From assembly GCA_964561995.1 (NCBI GenBank), contig CAZLQZ010000001.1:92747-156746 (forward strand): a stretch of DNA of 64,000 nucleotides. The letters are read 5' to 3'. The translations under genes were made by a program, and so were the position numbers. Below the pieces are notes generated by a model. That model did not search any database. It saw only the letters and a program-made list of their open reading frames with translations, and was not told the DNA's origin. Positions 25,727-34,231 of the stretch are shown one piece after another (the stretch's first letter is position 1; each line of letters begins with the position of its first letter). The stretch comes from JABIAG01 sp964561995. GTDB taxonomy: Archaea > Nanobdellota > Nanobdellia > Woesearchaeales > JABIAG01.

Positions 25727-27427
25727 TTATTTATGAGTAAACCAAAATTTGAATTTATTATCTTCAATTGAATCCAATCTACAAAATCCAAATCTTTCAA
25801 ATTGAATAACATCATTAACTTTCAATTTAGAAATATTATTTTCAGTTAATCCCTTAATTGCTTTATTGTCAGGCATTAAAATTTCAACTTCTGTAAGTTT
25901 TTCAACAGGAAGCCAATGAATTATTTTTTTACCTTTATTTTTAAAATCTTCATATTTTGTCGAAACAAATTCAAATTCATTTTGTTTTTTAACAAAATTT
26001 AAACAATCCATTAATCTAATAATTTCATTTTCTTCAAAAGAATCAAAATCTTCATGTGTTAAATAAAATTTATTTGTTGTTTTAAATTCTCTTCCACCTT
26101 TTATTTTATCTGGATGTAAATCTAATTCTATGTCTTGATTAGGAGCGTTTTTTATTTCAATTTCTTTTGGGTTTTGTATAAAAAAGAACCTTTTTGCAGA
26201 TTCATCTAATAGTTTTCTACTCGTTGAAGCAATTACCTCAAAGTCTAAGTTAGATGTTGCTTTTGACATTCCAACTACTTTTGCTAGTTCATAATATGCT
26301 TCTTTAGGAATTCCTCTTCTTTTCAAAGCTCTTAATGTAACTAGTCTTGGGTCATCCCAGCCAATATAATTTCCAGTTTCAATCATTTCTCTTATTTCTC
26401 TTCCTTGTGTAACTGCATTTGTAATATTGAATCTTGCATATTGTTTTACTTCTGGATTTGGTAACTTGAATAATCCTCTAATGTGATTTTGTAGTTCTAT
26501 TCTTGAATCGAATTCATTACTTCTTAGAACGTGAGTGATTTCTAATAATCCTTCTTCAATAGCATTTTCAAAGTCATACATGGGCCAAACTTTATATTTA
26601 TCTTTTTGTCTATAGTGTGGTGTGTAATTTAATCTGAAAATCACTGGATCACGCATTACTGCATTTTTATGTTGCATAGAAATTTTCATTCTTAAAGTAA
26701 CAGAACCTTCTTTTACAGATCCTTTTTTCATTTCTTCCCATTCAGCTTTAGTATCTTCAATATTTTTATTTCTACATTTACAGTCTTGCATTGCTCTTCT
26801 ATCTTTAGAAATCGATTCACTTTTACAATGACAAGTGTAGGCATTATTATTTTCAATTAATTTTTTAGCCATTTCATAATATTTGTCCATATGGTCTGAT
26901 ACAAAAACTGTTTTTTCTGTTTTAATATCTAAGTAGTTAAGAACATCTTCTTGCATTGCATCAACAAATTCTTGAGTTTCTTTTTCAGGATTAGTATCTT
27001 CAAATCGTAAAATACATTTACCTTTATATTTTATTGAGTACATGTAATTTAGTAAAAACGAAATTGCGTGTCCAAAGTGATTGTATTTTGAAGGCTCTGG
27101 AGCAATTCTTGTAACAACTTTACCTTCTACTGCATTTTTCAATTCAGGAAGTTCATGTCTAGCTTCTTTTCTTTTCTCTTTATTTTCTTTTTTTTCTTCA
27201 AAGTAATTTGGGTTGAGTTTTAGTAATTCTTCTTTTTGTTGTTCTAATTCTAAAGAATTAACTTTTTTAACAATTTCTTGAATCTTCATAGAAGTTTTTT
27301 TCATATCTTGTTTGGCATCTGGAAATTCACCCATTATTTTACCAATTATCGCACCAGGATTAGCTCTTCCTTTGAAATGTATAGCATTTTCTAATGCGTG
27401 TTTTCTTATTGAATCTTCCATTGTCAT
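25727..27427 (-). CDS. gltX: Glutamyl-tRNA synthetase, archaeal type
   Basis: Charges tRNA-Glu, and probably tRNA-Gln before amidation, as archaeal enzymes are non-discriminating. The 566-residue product has an N-terminal ~100-residue helical extension, the HIGH-type motif as KYNHFGHA, RFEDTNPEKE, a CHCKSE..CKCR zinc-like insertion, the KMSKS region reduced to GMSKAT, and a beta-barrel anticodon domain at the end. The ATG at 27427 is taken as start; another ATG two codons later is equally possible. Confidence 0.95.
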   Translation of the reverse strand: MTMEDSIRKHALENAIHFKGRANPGAIIGKIMGEFPDAKQDMKKTSMKIQEIVKKVNSLELEQQKEELLKLNPNYFEEKKENKEKRKEARHELPELKNAVEGKVVTRIAPEPSKYNHFGHAISFLLNYMYSIKYKGKCILRFEDTNPEKETQEFVDAMQEDVLNYLDIKTEKTVFVSDHMDKYYEMAKKLIENNNAYTCHCKSESISKDRRAMQDCKCRNKNIEDTKAEWEEMKKGSVKEGSVTLRMKISMQHKNAVMRDPVIFRLNYTPHYRQKDKYKVWPMYDFENAIEEGLLEITHVLRSNEFDSRIELQNHIRGLFKLPNPEVKQYARFNITNAVTQGREIREMIETGNYIGWDDPRLVTLRALKRRGIPKEAYYELAKVVGMSKATSNLDFEVIASTSRKLLDESAKRFFFIQNPKEIEIKNAPNQDIELDLHPDKIKGGREFKTTNKFYLTHEDFDSFEENEIIRLMDCLNFVKKQNEFEFVSTKYEDFKNKGKKIIHWLPVEKLTEVEILMPDNKAIKGLTENNISKLKVNDVIQFERFGFCRLDSIEDNKFKFWFTHK

Positions 27428-27614
27428 ATTGTTAAAGATTAGAAGTTTGTATATAAAGTTTTTTAAACAAAAATATTAAAATTGTTAAATTTGGTTTTTT
27501 TAGTTGTATGTAAGCTAGTTTTTTAGGTTTTATATCTTTACAGTACTGTTAAATACTTTTGTTAAATAACAGTTTTGGTTAAATTTATATTTAATATATT
27601 TTTAAAGAAAAGAA

Positions 27615-28160
27615 TTATTTAAACATTCCACAAACTACACAAGTGTATTTTGGGGCAATTTTATCTTTATACCATAACATTGGGATGTTAAATAATTTAA
27701 TTGTTAAATCATTTACATCAACACCTACTGCCTCTAAACTGTACCTTTTTTTATCTGGATATTTGCATGGTTGTTTAAGTTTTAGTTTGCATGGTTTGCA
27801 TAGTCTGCATGAACCGGAGCTTAAGAATTCAGAGTCTTTTTCTATCTTTCTCATATGTTTGTCAATTCTTGATTTAATTACAGAATTTGCTAATTGAACT
27901 TTTAAGTAATCCTTGTAATTAAGTTGATATAAATTCACTTTATACATTAAAACATATAATTTTTTGTAATTTTTAGCTAGACTCTTAAATGAAGGAGAGA
28001 AAGGTGGACAAGAATATTTTTTATTGAAATTTTTACAACCATTTTTACACATTTTTACAAATAAAGAATTATTTGTAACTACTTGATTAACATCTAGTTC
28101 ATCTTCATAAATTTCTATTTCAATTTTATTTGATGGAGTTTTAACAGTTATTGTCTTCAT
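27615..28160 (-). CDS. DUF2284 cysteine-rich metal-binding protein
   Basis: The 181-residue product is rich in cysteines arranged as CKNGC, SCPPFSP, CRLCKPC, KQPC and a final CVVCG, the pattern of the DUF2284 predicted metal-binding family. It is cytoplasmic with no signal peptide. Its biochemical role is unknown. It is downstream of no obvious operon partner; 187 bases separate it from gltX and hold an ACAGTACTGT palindrome at 27540-27549 within the gltX promoter area. Confidence 0.85.
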   Translation of the reverse strand: MKTITVKTPSNKIEIEIYEDELDVNQVVTNNSLFVKMCKNGCKNFNKKYSCPPFSPSFKSLAKNYKKLYVLMYKVNLYQLNYKDYLKVQLANSVIKSRIDKHMRKIEKDSEFLSSGSCRLCKPCKLKLKQPCKYPDKKRYSLEAVGVDVNDLTIKLFNIPMLWYKDKIAPKYTCVVCGMFK

Positions 28161-28260
28161 AATTCTTATAAAATCATTCTTAGATATAATTTTTGTTATG
28201 ATATTTTACCATAATAGTTATTAATATTGAAATCTTTTATGTTTATATGGGGGAATTATA

Positions 28261-28977
28261 ATGTTAGCAGATGATGTTTTTAAAGAGCATAGGGACAGAT
28301 TAAATGAATTGACAGAATTAATAAGTTTAGAAGGTTATATGTCTGAAGCGGTAAGGGATATTGAAATATGGGAAAAAAGAAGTGGTATGAAACCAACTTA
28401 TACTGCAAATGAACTTGCACAGGCTCGTAGAGAAAGAAATGCAGCTAATGATTATCAAAATGATCAATTTTTTGAATTACAACTTTTGGATGGGGAGCAT
28501 TTAGCATGTATTTCTAACGTAGTTTATAGAAATCTCTCACATTTTATTATGGAAAAAAATGAATTCGATAAAAAACTTGGTGTGGTTGAATTGTCTGCTA
28601 GATTAATGCCAGCTTTAACATTTCCAGGTTCATCTAAATATTTTGAGGTGGGAATAATACCTTATGGAAAAGATTCAAGAAAAGCAATTGGTGAAAAACC
28701 CCTAAATAGTTTTGTTTCTTCTAAAGTTGCAAAAGAAAGTGCAACTAATCTTGCAAGAACGTTTGGTGTTCATTACGCATTAGCGGAAACTTCATCTGCT
28801 CCAAGAGAAGATGTTCCTAAATCTGGAAAAAAACCAGAAGTTTATATTTGTGGAGTTGTTGGAAATGAAGTTTTGTTTGAACAACATCATTTAATTGATA
28901 CACCTTTTAGAGCGGAATTTAATTCTAATGTAAGGGAGTTAATGTATCTGGCTTTAACTAAAATGTATGGATTATGA
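28261..28977 (+). CDS. CinA C-terminal/PncC-like protein
   Basis: The 238-residue product has ~100 N-terminal residues of unclear type, then a region resembling CinA-C nicotinamide-nucleotide amidohydrolases. VELSARLMPALTFPGSSKYFEVG corresponds to their ES.TGG...PGSS.YF.GG stretch (shown here as one segment; key part is PGSSKYF). VSSKVAKESA matches their vS..vA..mA, and EVYICGVV comes before a final F..NVRELMYLAL helix. The catalytic ES.TGG itself is not preserved. A GGGGGAAT ribosome site precedes the ATG, and the stop overlaps the next gene as ATGA. Family assignment is tentative. Confidence 0.5.
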   Translation: MLADDVFKEHRDRLNELTELISLEGYMSEAVRDIEIWEKRSGMKPTYTANELAQARRERNAANDYQNDQFFELQLLDGEHLACISNVVYRNLSHFIMEKNEFDKKLGVVELSARLMPALTFPGSSKYFEVGIIPYGKDSRKAIGEKPLNSFVSSKVAKESATNLARTFGVHYALAETSSAPREDVPKSGKKPEVYICGVVGNEVLFEQHHLIDTPFRAEFNSNVRELMYLALTKMYGL

Positions 28978-29954
28978 TAAATGAGTTAAGTGTTTCGGAT
29001 GTTGCAAGAAGTTTAGAGCTTTTTAACTTAGGTATGAAATTACAAGAAGAAGCACAAGAAGGAAGAAAAAAATTACAACTTGTAAAAGAACCGTTTTTAA
29101 GAAAAAGAGAAAGTGTTGACAATTTAGTTGTTGCTTTTGGATCTTATGATCCGTTAAGTATAGCTCATGAATCATTATTTTTGAAAGGATTAGAAGTTGC
29201 AGGAAATAATTCTGAATTATTAATTGTTACTTCAACAAATCATTTTGATAAAGAAATTGATTTAGCTAGAAATTCTGCAATTTATGATAGAATTCATGCT
29301 TTAGATGGTTTTGCGAGTTGTCAAGGTAATGTTTCTATTGCTCTTTTTAATAGTCCACTTTATATCGATTTAGCAAGATCAATTAAAGAAATGTATACTA
29401 AAGTAAACATTCATTTTGTTTTGGCTACTGATGTATTGCCTAAAGTAATAGATAAAGCAGGTTATGAAACTAGGGGTATGGATGCAGATAAAACTTTAGA
29501 AGAACTATTTGAAAATAATTTTATTGTTTCTGAAAGGCGAGTTGATGGAAATCTGGTTACTTTGGATGATTTAAAAGGTAGTAATTCTTATTTGAATTTT
29601 AATAGTGAAAAATTAAAAGCAATTTCTTTAGATGGAAAGTATGCAAGATTAAAAATTCCAATTAAAGATGTTAGTTCTACTTTAATAAGAACTAAAAGAA
29701 TTTTTGGAGAAGATGCTAGTAATCTTGTTGCTGTTGGTATTAGTGATTTTATTGATAAACGTGGCTTGTACTTAAAAAATACAATGCATTATGTTGCTTT
29801 TACTTATGCAAGGGAAAGATTTGCCCGGGAAAATACTGGTAAGCCTATTGCAACCTATATTGATAAATTAATGATACATCTTAATAATCTATCATTACGA
29901 AAAGATCTTCAAGAAAAAGAAATTAGTATGTATGCAATGTCAAGGAGTAAATGA
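28974..29954 (+). CDS. NadD-like nucleotidyltransferase
   Basis: The 326-residue product contains a cytidylyltransferase-fold core: VAFGSYDPLSIAHE matches the G-S-F-D-P-x-H-x-G-H loop with the second histidine kept, and DVSSTLIRTKR matches the late ISST.IR motif of nicotinate-nucleotide adenylyltransferases. The first 50 residues and last 60 are extra helical segments. It is coupled by a four-base overlap to the CinA-like gene. Together they could recycle NMN to NaMN and then NaAD, which is inference from the family pairing. Confidence 0.7.
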   Translation: MINELSVSDVARSLELFNLGMKLQEEAQEGRKKLQLVKEPFLRKRESVDNLVVAFGSYDPLSIAHESLFLKGLEVAGNNSELLIVTSTNHFDKEIDLARNSAIYDRIHALDGFASCQGNVSIALFNSPLYIDLARSIKEMYTKVNIHFVLATDVLPKVIDKAGYETRGMDADKTLEELFENNFIVSERRVDGNLVTLDDLKGSNSYLNFNSEKLKAISLDGKYARLKIPIKDVSSTLIRTKRIFGEDASNLVAVGISDFIDKRGLYLKNTMHYVAFTYARERFARENTGKPIATYIDKLMIHLNNLSLRKDLQEKEISMYAMSRSK

Positions 29955-30386
29955 TTTTTCCATAATTATTTCTGTAATTTTAACACTGTTTAAAACAACG
30001 TGCGAAGTTTTAACTTTATTATAACCTTGTTTTTTATAGAAAAGTACAGCATTTAATCCTGATCTAATTGTTATTTTTTCAATCCCTTTTAATTTCTTTT
30101 CAGCAAATTGAATTAACTTTTTTCCAATTCCTTTACCTTGCTTTGAAGGATGAACATATAATTTTTCAATTGTACTTTCAGTATAAGATATTACTCCAAG
30201 GATTCTTCCAAAACTTTTCATTACATACATATTATTCATTTTAGTTTTAATTATTTCTGGAGTGTTGAAATAAGCCCAAGCACCAATTTCTTTTTTTGAA
30301 TAATGTTCTTTAATTGCAAGAATACTCTCTTTAATCAATTCACATATTTTTTGAGCATTTTTAGGTTTAGCTTTTACAATTCCCAT
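29940..30386 (-). CDS. GNAT-family N-acetyltransferase
   Basis: The 148-residue product has the complete GNAT core: IEKLYVHPSKQGKGIGKKLI is split by the acetyl-CoA-binding Q-G-K-G-I-G-K loop, and the family-typical NAVLFYKKQGY ends the domain. The substrate cannot be told from sequence. It is convergent with the NadD-like gene and overlaps it by 15 bases. Confidence 0.88.
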   Translation of the reverse strand: MGIVKAKPKNAQKICELIKESILAIKEHYSKKEIGAWAYFNTPEIIKTKMNNMYVMKSFGRILGVISYTESTIEKLYVHPSKQGKGIGKKLIQFAEKKLKGIEKITIRSGLNAVLFYKKQGYNKVKTSHVVLNSVKITEIIMEKSFTP

Positions 30387-30459
30387 TATTTTTTAAATAA
30401 ATTTAAAGACGTATATAAATTTTAAGAAGATTTATAATCTTTTGTTAATAATTGTGAGT

Positions 30460-31611
30460 ATGAAATCAAACATTTGGAAATATTATGCATTTTCATTTCT
30501 TACTTTTTTTGTAGTATTTCTTCCCTATATTGTTTATTATTTTCAAGAATTAGGATTTTCTTTGACGAAAATTATGATTATTACTGCTATAATGAATGTT
30601 ATTATTATTTCGTTTGAAGTACCTTCTGGTTATTTTGCAGACAAGTTTGGAAGAAAGAAGTCTTTATTATTTGGGGCTGTATTTTTAATTGTAAGTGCAA
30701 CACTTCTTTATACTCAGACTTCATATTACCTATTTATTTTTGCATACATGTTTTCTGGCTTAGGGATTGCATTTATCTCTGGTGCAGATTCCGCTTTAAT
30801 TTATGATACTTTATTAGATTTAAATAAAGAAAAAGAATTTAAGAAAATATCTGGTAGAGCAGGATTTTTTAAGAATTTGGCTTTAATGAGTTCTGCATTG
30901 TTGGCTTCTTATTTAGTTCAGTTTGGAATTAAGTATACTATTCTAGCAACACTTATTATTGATGTTGCTTCTTTGGTTTTGATATTAACATTAAAAGAAC
31001 CTAAAAGACAAGATGTTCCACCTGGAGAAGATGGCAGTATAAAAGGTATACTTTCGGCTTCATTTAAAAATAAAGATTTAAAGGGCTTATTTATTTATGC
31101 TTTTATTGTTCTTGGAATTCAAGAAGCAATATTTAGATTTTATCAACCTTATTTTAGATCTACTGGGTTGCCGTTAATTTATTTTGGAGTTGCATTTGCA
31201 TTCTTTAGTTTAGTTGCAGCAGTTTCAGCATGGTACTCGCATAAAATCGAAGAAAAGTTAGGAGTTTATAGAACTTTAATTTTTATGCCTTTATTGATGT
31301 TAATATCGTCCTTTTTTAGTGCAACCATTTTTGTATGGTATGGTTTTATGTTTTTCTTTTTTAGAGAATTTGTTAGAGGAATGATTTATCCTGTTTTAAG
31401 AGATTATGTTAATAAGTTAGTTAGTTCTCATAAAAGAGCTACAGTATTAAGTATGCAGAATTTCTTTGCAAGTATTGGAGGAATAATTATCACTTTGGCT
31501 TCGGCATTAATTTCAGATAATTTTTCAGTACGTCATACTTACTTTTTTTTAAGTGGAGCATTAGTTGTTGCTTTAATTATAATAATTAAACATCTCAAAA
31601 TGAGAAAATAG
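30460..31611 (+). CDS. Major facilitator superfamily transporter
   Basis: The 383-residue product has about 12 membrane helices and the MFS loop-2/3 motif as GYFADKFGRKKSL near residue 60. The cargo is unknown; the sequence resembles efflux-type members. The ATG at 30460 is preferred over the TTG at 30442, because an AT-rich TATA element (TTTATAATC, about 30429) lies roughly 28 nt upstream of the ATG. It is divergent from the acetyltransferase gene. Confidence 0.85.
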   Translation: MKSNIWKYYAFSFLTFFVVFLPYIVYYFQELGFSLTKIMIITAIMNVIIISFEVPSGYFADKFGRKKSLLFGAVFLIVSATLLYTQTSYYLFIFAYMFSGLGIAFISGADSALIYDTLLDLNKEKEFKKISGRAGFFKNLALMSSALLASYLVQFGIKYTILATLIIDVASLVLILTLKEPKRQDVPPGEDGSIKGILSASFKNKDLKGLFIYAFIVLGIQEAIFRFYQPYFRSTGLPLIYFGVAFAFFSLVAAVSAWYSHKIEEKLGVYRTLIFMPLLMLISSFFSATIFVWYGFMFFFFREFVRGMIYPVLRDYVNKLVSSHKRATVLSMQNFFASIGGIIITLASALISDNFSVRHTYFFLSGALVVALIIIIKHLKMRK

Positions 31612-31616
31612 TTAAA

Positions 31617-32369
31617 TTATTTTTTAATTACTATTTTTCTTAATTCTTCATTTAACATTTTAGTATTTCTATCTTTATTCTGTAGAATTTCTTTTTTATC
31701 ATCTAAGAATTTTTCAATATAATTGTCCATTTTTACAATGTTTTGAATTCTGTCTTTTTCTTTACCTTTTGATTTTAATTTAATTATTACTTTTAGTTTT
31801 TCTGTTATTTCTTTAGGTATTATATTTTTCATTCCCTCAATTGCTTTTTTGAATTCAATTGGTGGCAAAGTTTTTTTATTTATAACCCATTTAGCATTAA
31901 CTAAACCTCTATAAGCGTATAAATATTTTTTATAAGTTACCAAATTTCCAGATTTAAGATATTTAACATAATTATTGTTACACATTGATTTGTAATGGAA
32001 ATATAGTGCTTTTGGATTGTAATGTTTTTCTGCAAATTTTTGAAATACTTTATTTTGTTTTCTATAGTATGTTATGTCTGAATTTAACCACTCAATCATT
32101 GTTGGATTGGATGAAGCTAACATTTTAACAAATTTAAAAATATCAAAACCGACCATATCAATCAGTCCTTTATCTAATTCAATAACGTCTCTTGGTTGTT
32201 TAATTTGAATGTATTCTTTTATGTCTTTTACATAAACGAACCTTACATCATAGTCTGAGTCTTTACTATCCATCTTCCATGCTCGGCTTCCATTTTCGAC
32301 TGCAAAAAGTATTTTTATTTTGTTTTCTTTTTCCAGTTTTTTACAGATTTTGACAATTTCTTCTTTCAT
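31617..32369 (-). CDS. RlaP-like predicted nucleotidyltransferase
   Basis: The 250-residue product belongs to the polymerase-beta-type nucleotidyltransferases of the RlaP group, linked by others to RNA repair. AVENGSRAWKMDSKDSDYDVRF holds the GS motif and the metal-binding D-x-D (DSDYDVR), with a helical C-terminal half. No RNA ligase lies beside it, although rtcA is present at the window's left end. It is convergent with the MFS gene, five bases apart. Confidence 0.75.
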   Translation of the reverse strand: MKEEIVKICKKLEKENKIKILFAVENGSRAWKMDSKDSDYDVRFVYVKDIKEYIQIKQPRDVIELDKGLIDMVGFDIFKFVKMLASSNPTMIEWLNSDITYYRKQNKVFQKFAEKHYNPKALYFHYKSMCNNNYVKYLKSGNLVTYKKYLYAYRGLVNAKWVINKKTLPPIEFKKAIEGMKNIIPKEITEKLKVIIKLKSKGKEKDRIQNIVKMDNYIEKFLDDKKEILQNKDRNTKMLNEELRKIVIKK

Positions 32370-32419
32370 ATTGTTTTTAATGCAACAACATTTTTATATT
32401 TAACTATATTAGTAGTAAT

Positions 32420-33235
32420 ATGAAGTTTGATAACATACTATTTTGGTGTGAATTTCCCGATAGAATAGATTGGAAAAAGCTTAATGAGTTTTTTAAACAA
32501 AATGATTTTGTAGCTGATTTTGGTATTGTTTGTGTCAGTAAAGAAGATTTTCTTAAAAAAAAAGAGTTAACTTCAAGGTATTCTAATTTAAAATTAAAAA
32601 GAGCTTGGCCTGTTCTTTCTAAAAAACAAGGTTATTGGTTTTCTTCTCAAACTTCTAAAAAGGCAATTGATTCATTAGACCAATACAAAGGAATGAAAAT
32701 TAAACTTGATATTGAACCTCCGCTACCAAAAATCAATTCTTATCAAACAAATAAGTTTGTAATGGACTTATGGTTATTAACTCAAATGTTTAAGAAAGGT
32801 AAAAATCAAAACTATTTAAAAAAGAAAATTCTTGAGTTGTCAAAAACTACGGATGTGATGCTTTCAACTTTTTCATTTCCTAAATTAATTGCTAAAAGAA
32901 TGGGGATGATTTACTCAAAAAAACTTAGTTATAATTATATTTACTATTCTTCTTTTATTCCTAAATTTTTTCTTCCTTTGTATAATGTTTACATTTCAAG
33001 TTATATTAAAAAGAGATTAAGATTTGATAAACAAACTTTTTTTGCTGTTGGTTTATTAACTCCGGGAATATTTAACGACGAGCCTTGTTATAAAAAAGTA
33101 AGTGAATTAGATTATGACCTGAAATTTTTATTAAAGAGAAAAGTTAAAAACTGTGTTATATTTAGGTTAGGTAGTTTCTTAGAACTTAAACAACCTAAAA
33201 AATGGTTGAAAGTTATTAAGAAATATGGAGGTTAA
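32420..33235 (+). CDS. Hypothetical protein, possible TIM-barrel type
   Basis: I cannot assign a family. The 271-residue product has alternating strands and helices, with conserved-looking polar patches: WCEFPDRIDW near the N-terminus, GYWFSSQ, GMKIKLDIEPPLP around residue 95, and FRLGSF near the C-terminus. The D-I-E-P-P stretch at a strand end is reminiscent of barrel enzymes. It has no signal peptide and only weak hydrophobic segments. Its stop lies just before an intact HIT gene, with the intervening GGAGGTTAAAA serving as that gene's ribosome site. Confidence 0.7.
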   Translation: MKFDNILFWCEFPDRIDWKKLNEFFKQNDFVADFGIVCVSKEDFLKKKELTSRYSNLKLKRAWPVLSKKQGYWFSSQTSKKAIDSLDQYKGMKIKLDIEPPLPKINSYQTNKFVMDLWLLTQMFKKGKNQNYLKKKILELSKTTDVMLSTFSFPKLIAKRMGMIYSKKLSYNYIYYSSFIPKFFLPLYNVYISSYIKKRLRFDKQTFFAVGLLTPGIFNDEPCYKKVSELDYDLKFLLKRKVKNCVIFRLGSFLELKQPKKWLKVIKKYGG

Positions 33236-33237
33236 AA

Positions 33238-33642
33238 ATGGATTGTTTATTTTGTAAAATAATAAATGGAGAAATACCTTGTTTAAAGGTTTATGAAGAT
33301 GAATACACTTTTGCTTTTTTAGATATTAATCCAGTAAATGAAGGTCATACTTTAGTATTACCTAAAAAACATATTGAAAATTTGATAAATTCAGATTCTG
33401 AAGATTTAAAAAATATTATGCCTGCTTTAAGAGAAATAACTGAAGCAGTTAAAAAAGCAACTAATGCTGATGGAGTTAATGTTACTACAAATAATGGGGA
33501 AGCTGCTGGTCAGTCTGTATTTCATTTACATTTTCACATAATTCCTAGATTCAATGATGATGGTTTTAAAAATTGGTTACAACATTCTTATAAGGAAGGT
33601 GAAGATAAAAAATATCTAGAAAAAATAAAATCTTTATTATAA
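33238..33642 (+). CDS. HIT-family hydrolase with intact triad
   Basis: The 134-residue product is a canonical HINT-type HIT protein: CLFCKIINGEIP, NEGHTLVLPKKH, NNGEAAGQSVFH and the full H96-L-H98-F-H100 triad followed by IIPRF. Such enzymes hydrolyse nucleoside phosphoramidates or dinucleoside polyphosphates. This is the only one of three HIT genes in the window that keeps the nucleophilic histidine. It follows the hypothetical gene at 32420 in the same operon. Confidence 0.93.
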   Translation: MDCLFCKIINGEIPCLKVYEDEYTFAFLDINPVNEGHTLVLPKKHIENLINSDSEDLKNIMPALREITEAVKKATNADGVNVTTNNGEAAGQSVFHLHFHIIPRFNDDGFKNWLQHSYKEGEDKKYLEKIKSLL

Positions 33643-33746
33643 ACTTAAAAATCATAGATTTTTAATCCATAGATCTTAAAATAATAATTTTATTATTTAC
33701 AAACCGAAGCTTTTTTAAATGATTTATTACTCTTTTTAGACGTTAT

Positions 33747-33870
33747 GGCGGTGTAGCATAGTCTGGTTATTGCGCTGGACTCATATCAATGAGTGCTGAG
33801 GCTTATGCCAATGATCTATACTTAAGTGTAAGAAATCCAGAGGTCGGGCGTTCAAATCCCCTCACCGCCA
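33747..33870 (+). tRNA. Elongator tRNA-Met (CAT) with a 49-nt intron
   Basis: Acceptor GGCGGTG/CACCGCC pairs fully, with A73. The anticodon stem CTGGA/TCCAG encloses CT-CAT-A/A. An intron of about 49 nt (33786-33834) sits at the 37/38 site. The T-arm is GGGCG-TTCAAAT-CCCCT, with one C-C mismatch in the stem. The stem sequence and loop favour elongator Met over initiator or Ile2, though that choice is not certain. Confidence 0.9.
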
Positions 33871-33957
33871 CTTTCCTTTTATTTTTTGTGTTATAATGAA
33901 CTTTGCATTTATTCTCAATAAAAAAATTTATTAACTAGTTGTATCATTAATATCTAA

Positions 33958-34161
33958 ATGGTAGATGTAAAAATAATTGAAAGAAAACCTGCAGGAGTTT
34001 TATTTGCTAAAGAAAAATGGATTTTAAGCGTTAATGGAAGAAAAATATCAGTTGATGGAAGAGTTTTTGATACTTTTATGAGAACTTTAAAATCTGGAAC
34101 TAAAATTTCTGGTAAAAATGAAATTGCTGTTGATGTATTACTAAATAAAAAGGTAGCTTAA
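33958..34161 (+). CDS. Small hypothetical protein, 67 aa
   Basis: The product is basic and beta-rich (VKIIERKPAGVLFAKEKW, then WILSVNGRKISVDGRVF), with no cysteines or membrane segment. The pattern suggests a small beta-barrel that might bind nucleic acid, but I know no family. It lies between tRNA-Met and the HerA-like ATPase on the same strand, 70 bases before the latter. Confidence 0.6.
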   Translation: MVDVKIIERKPAGVLFAKEKWILSVNGRKISVDGRVFDTFMRTLKSGTKISGKNEIAVDVLLNKKVA

Positions 34162-34231
34162 TTTTTTTAATTTTTTATATATTATTCTCTAATACCAAAT
34201 TCTTTTTAAATTCACCTCTTTAATTAATTAT

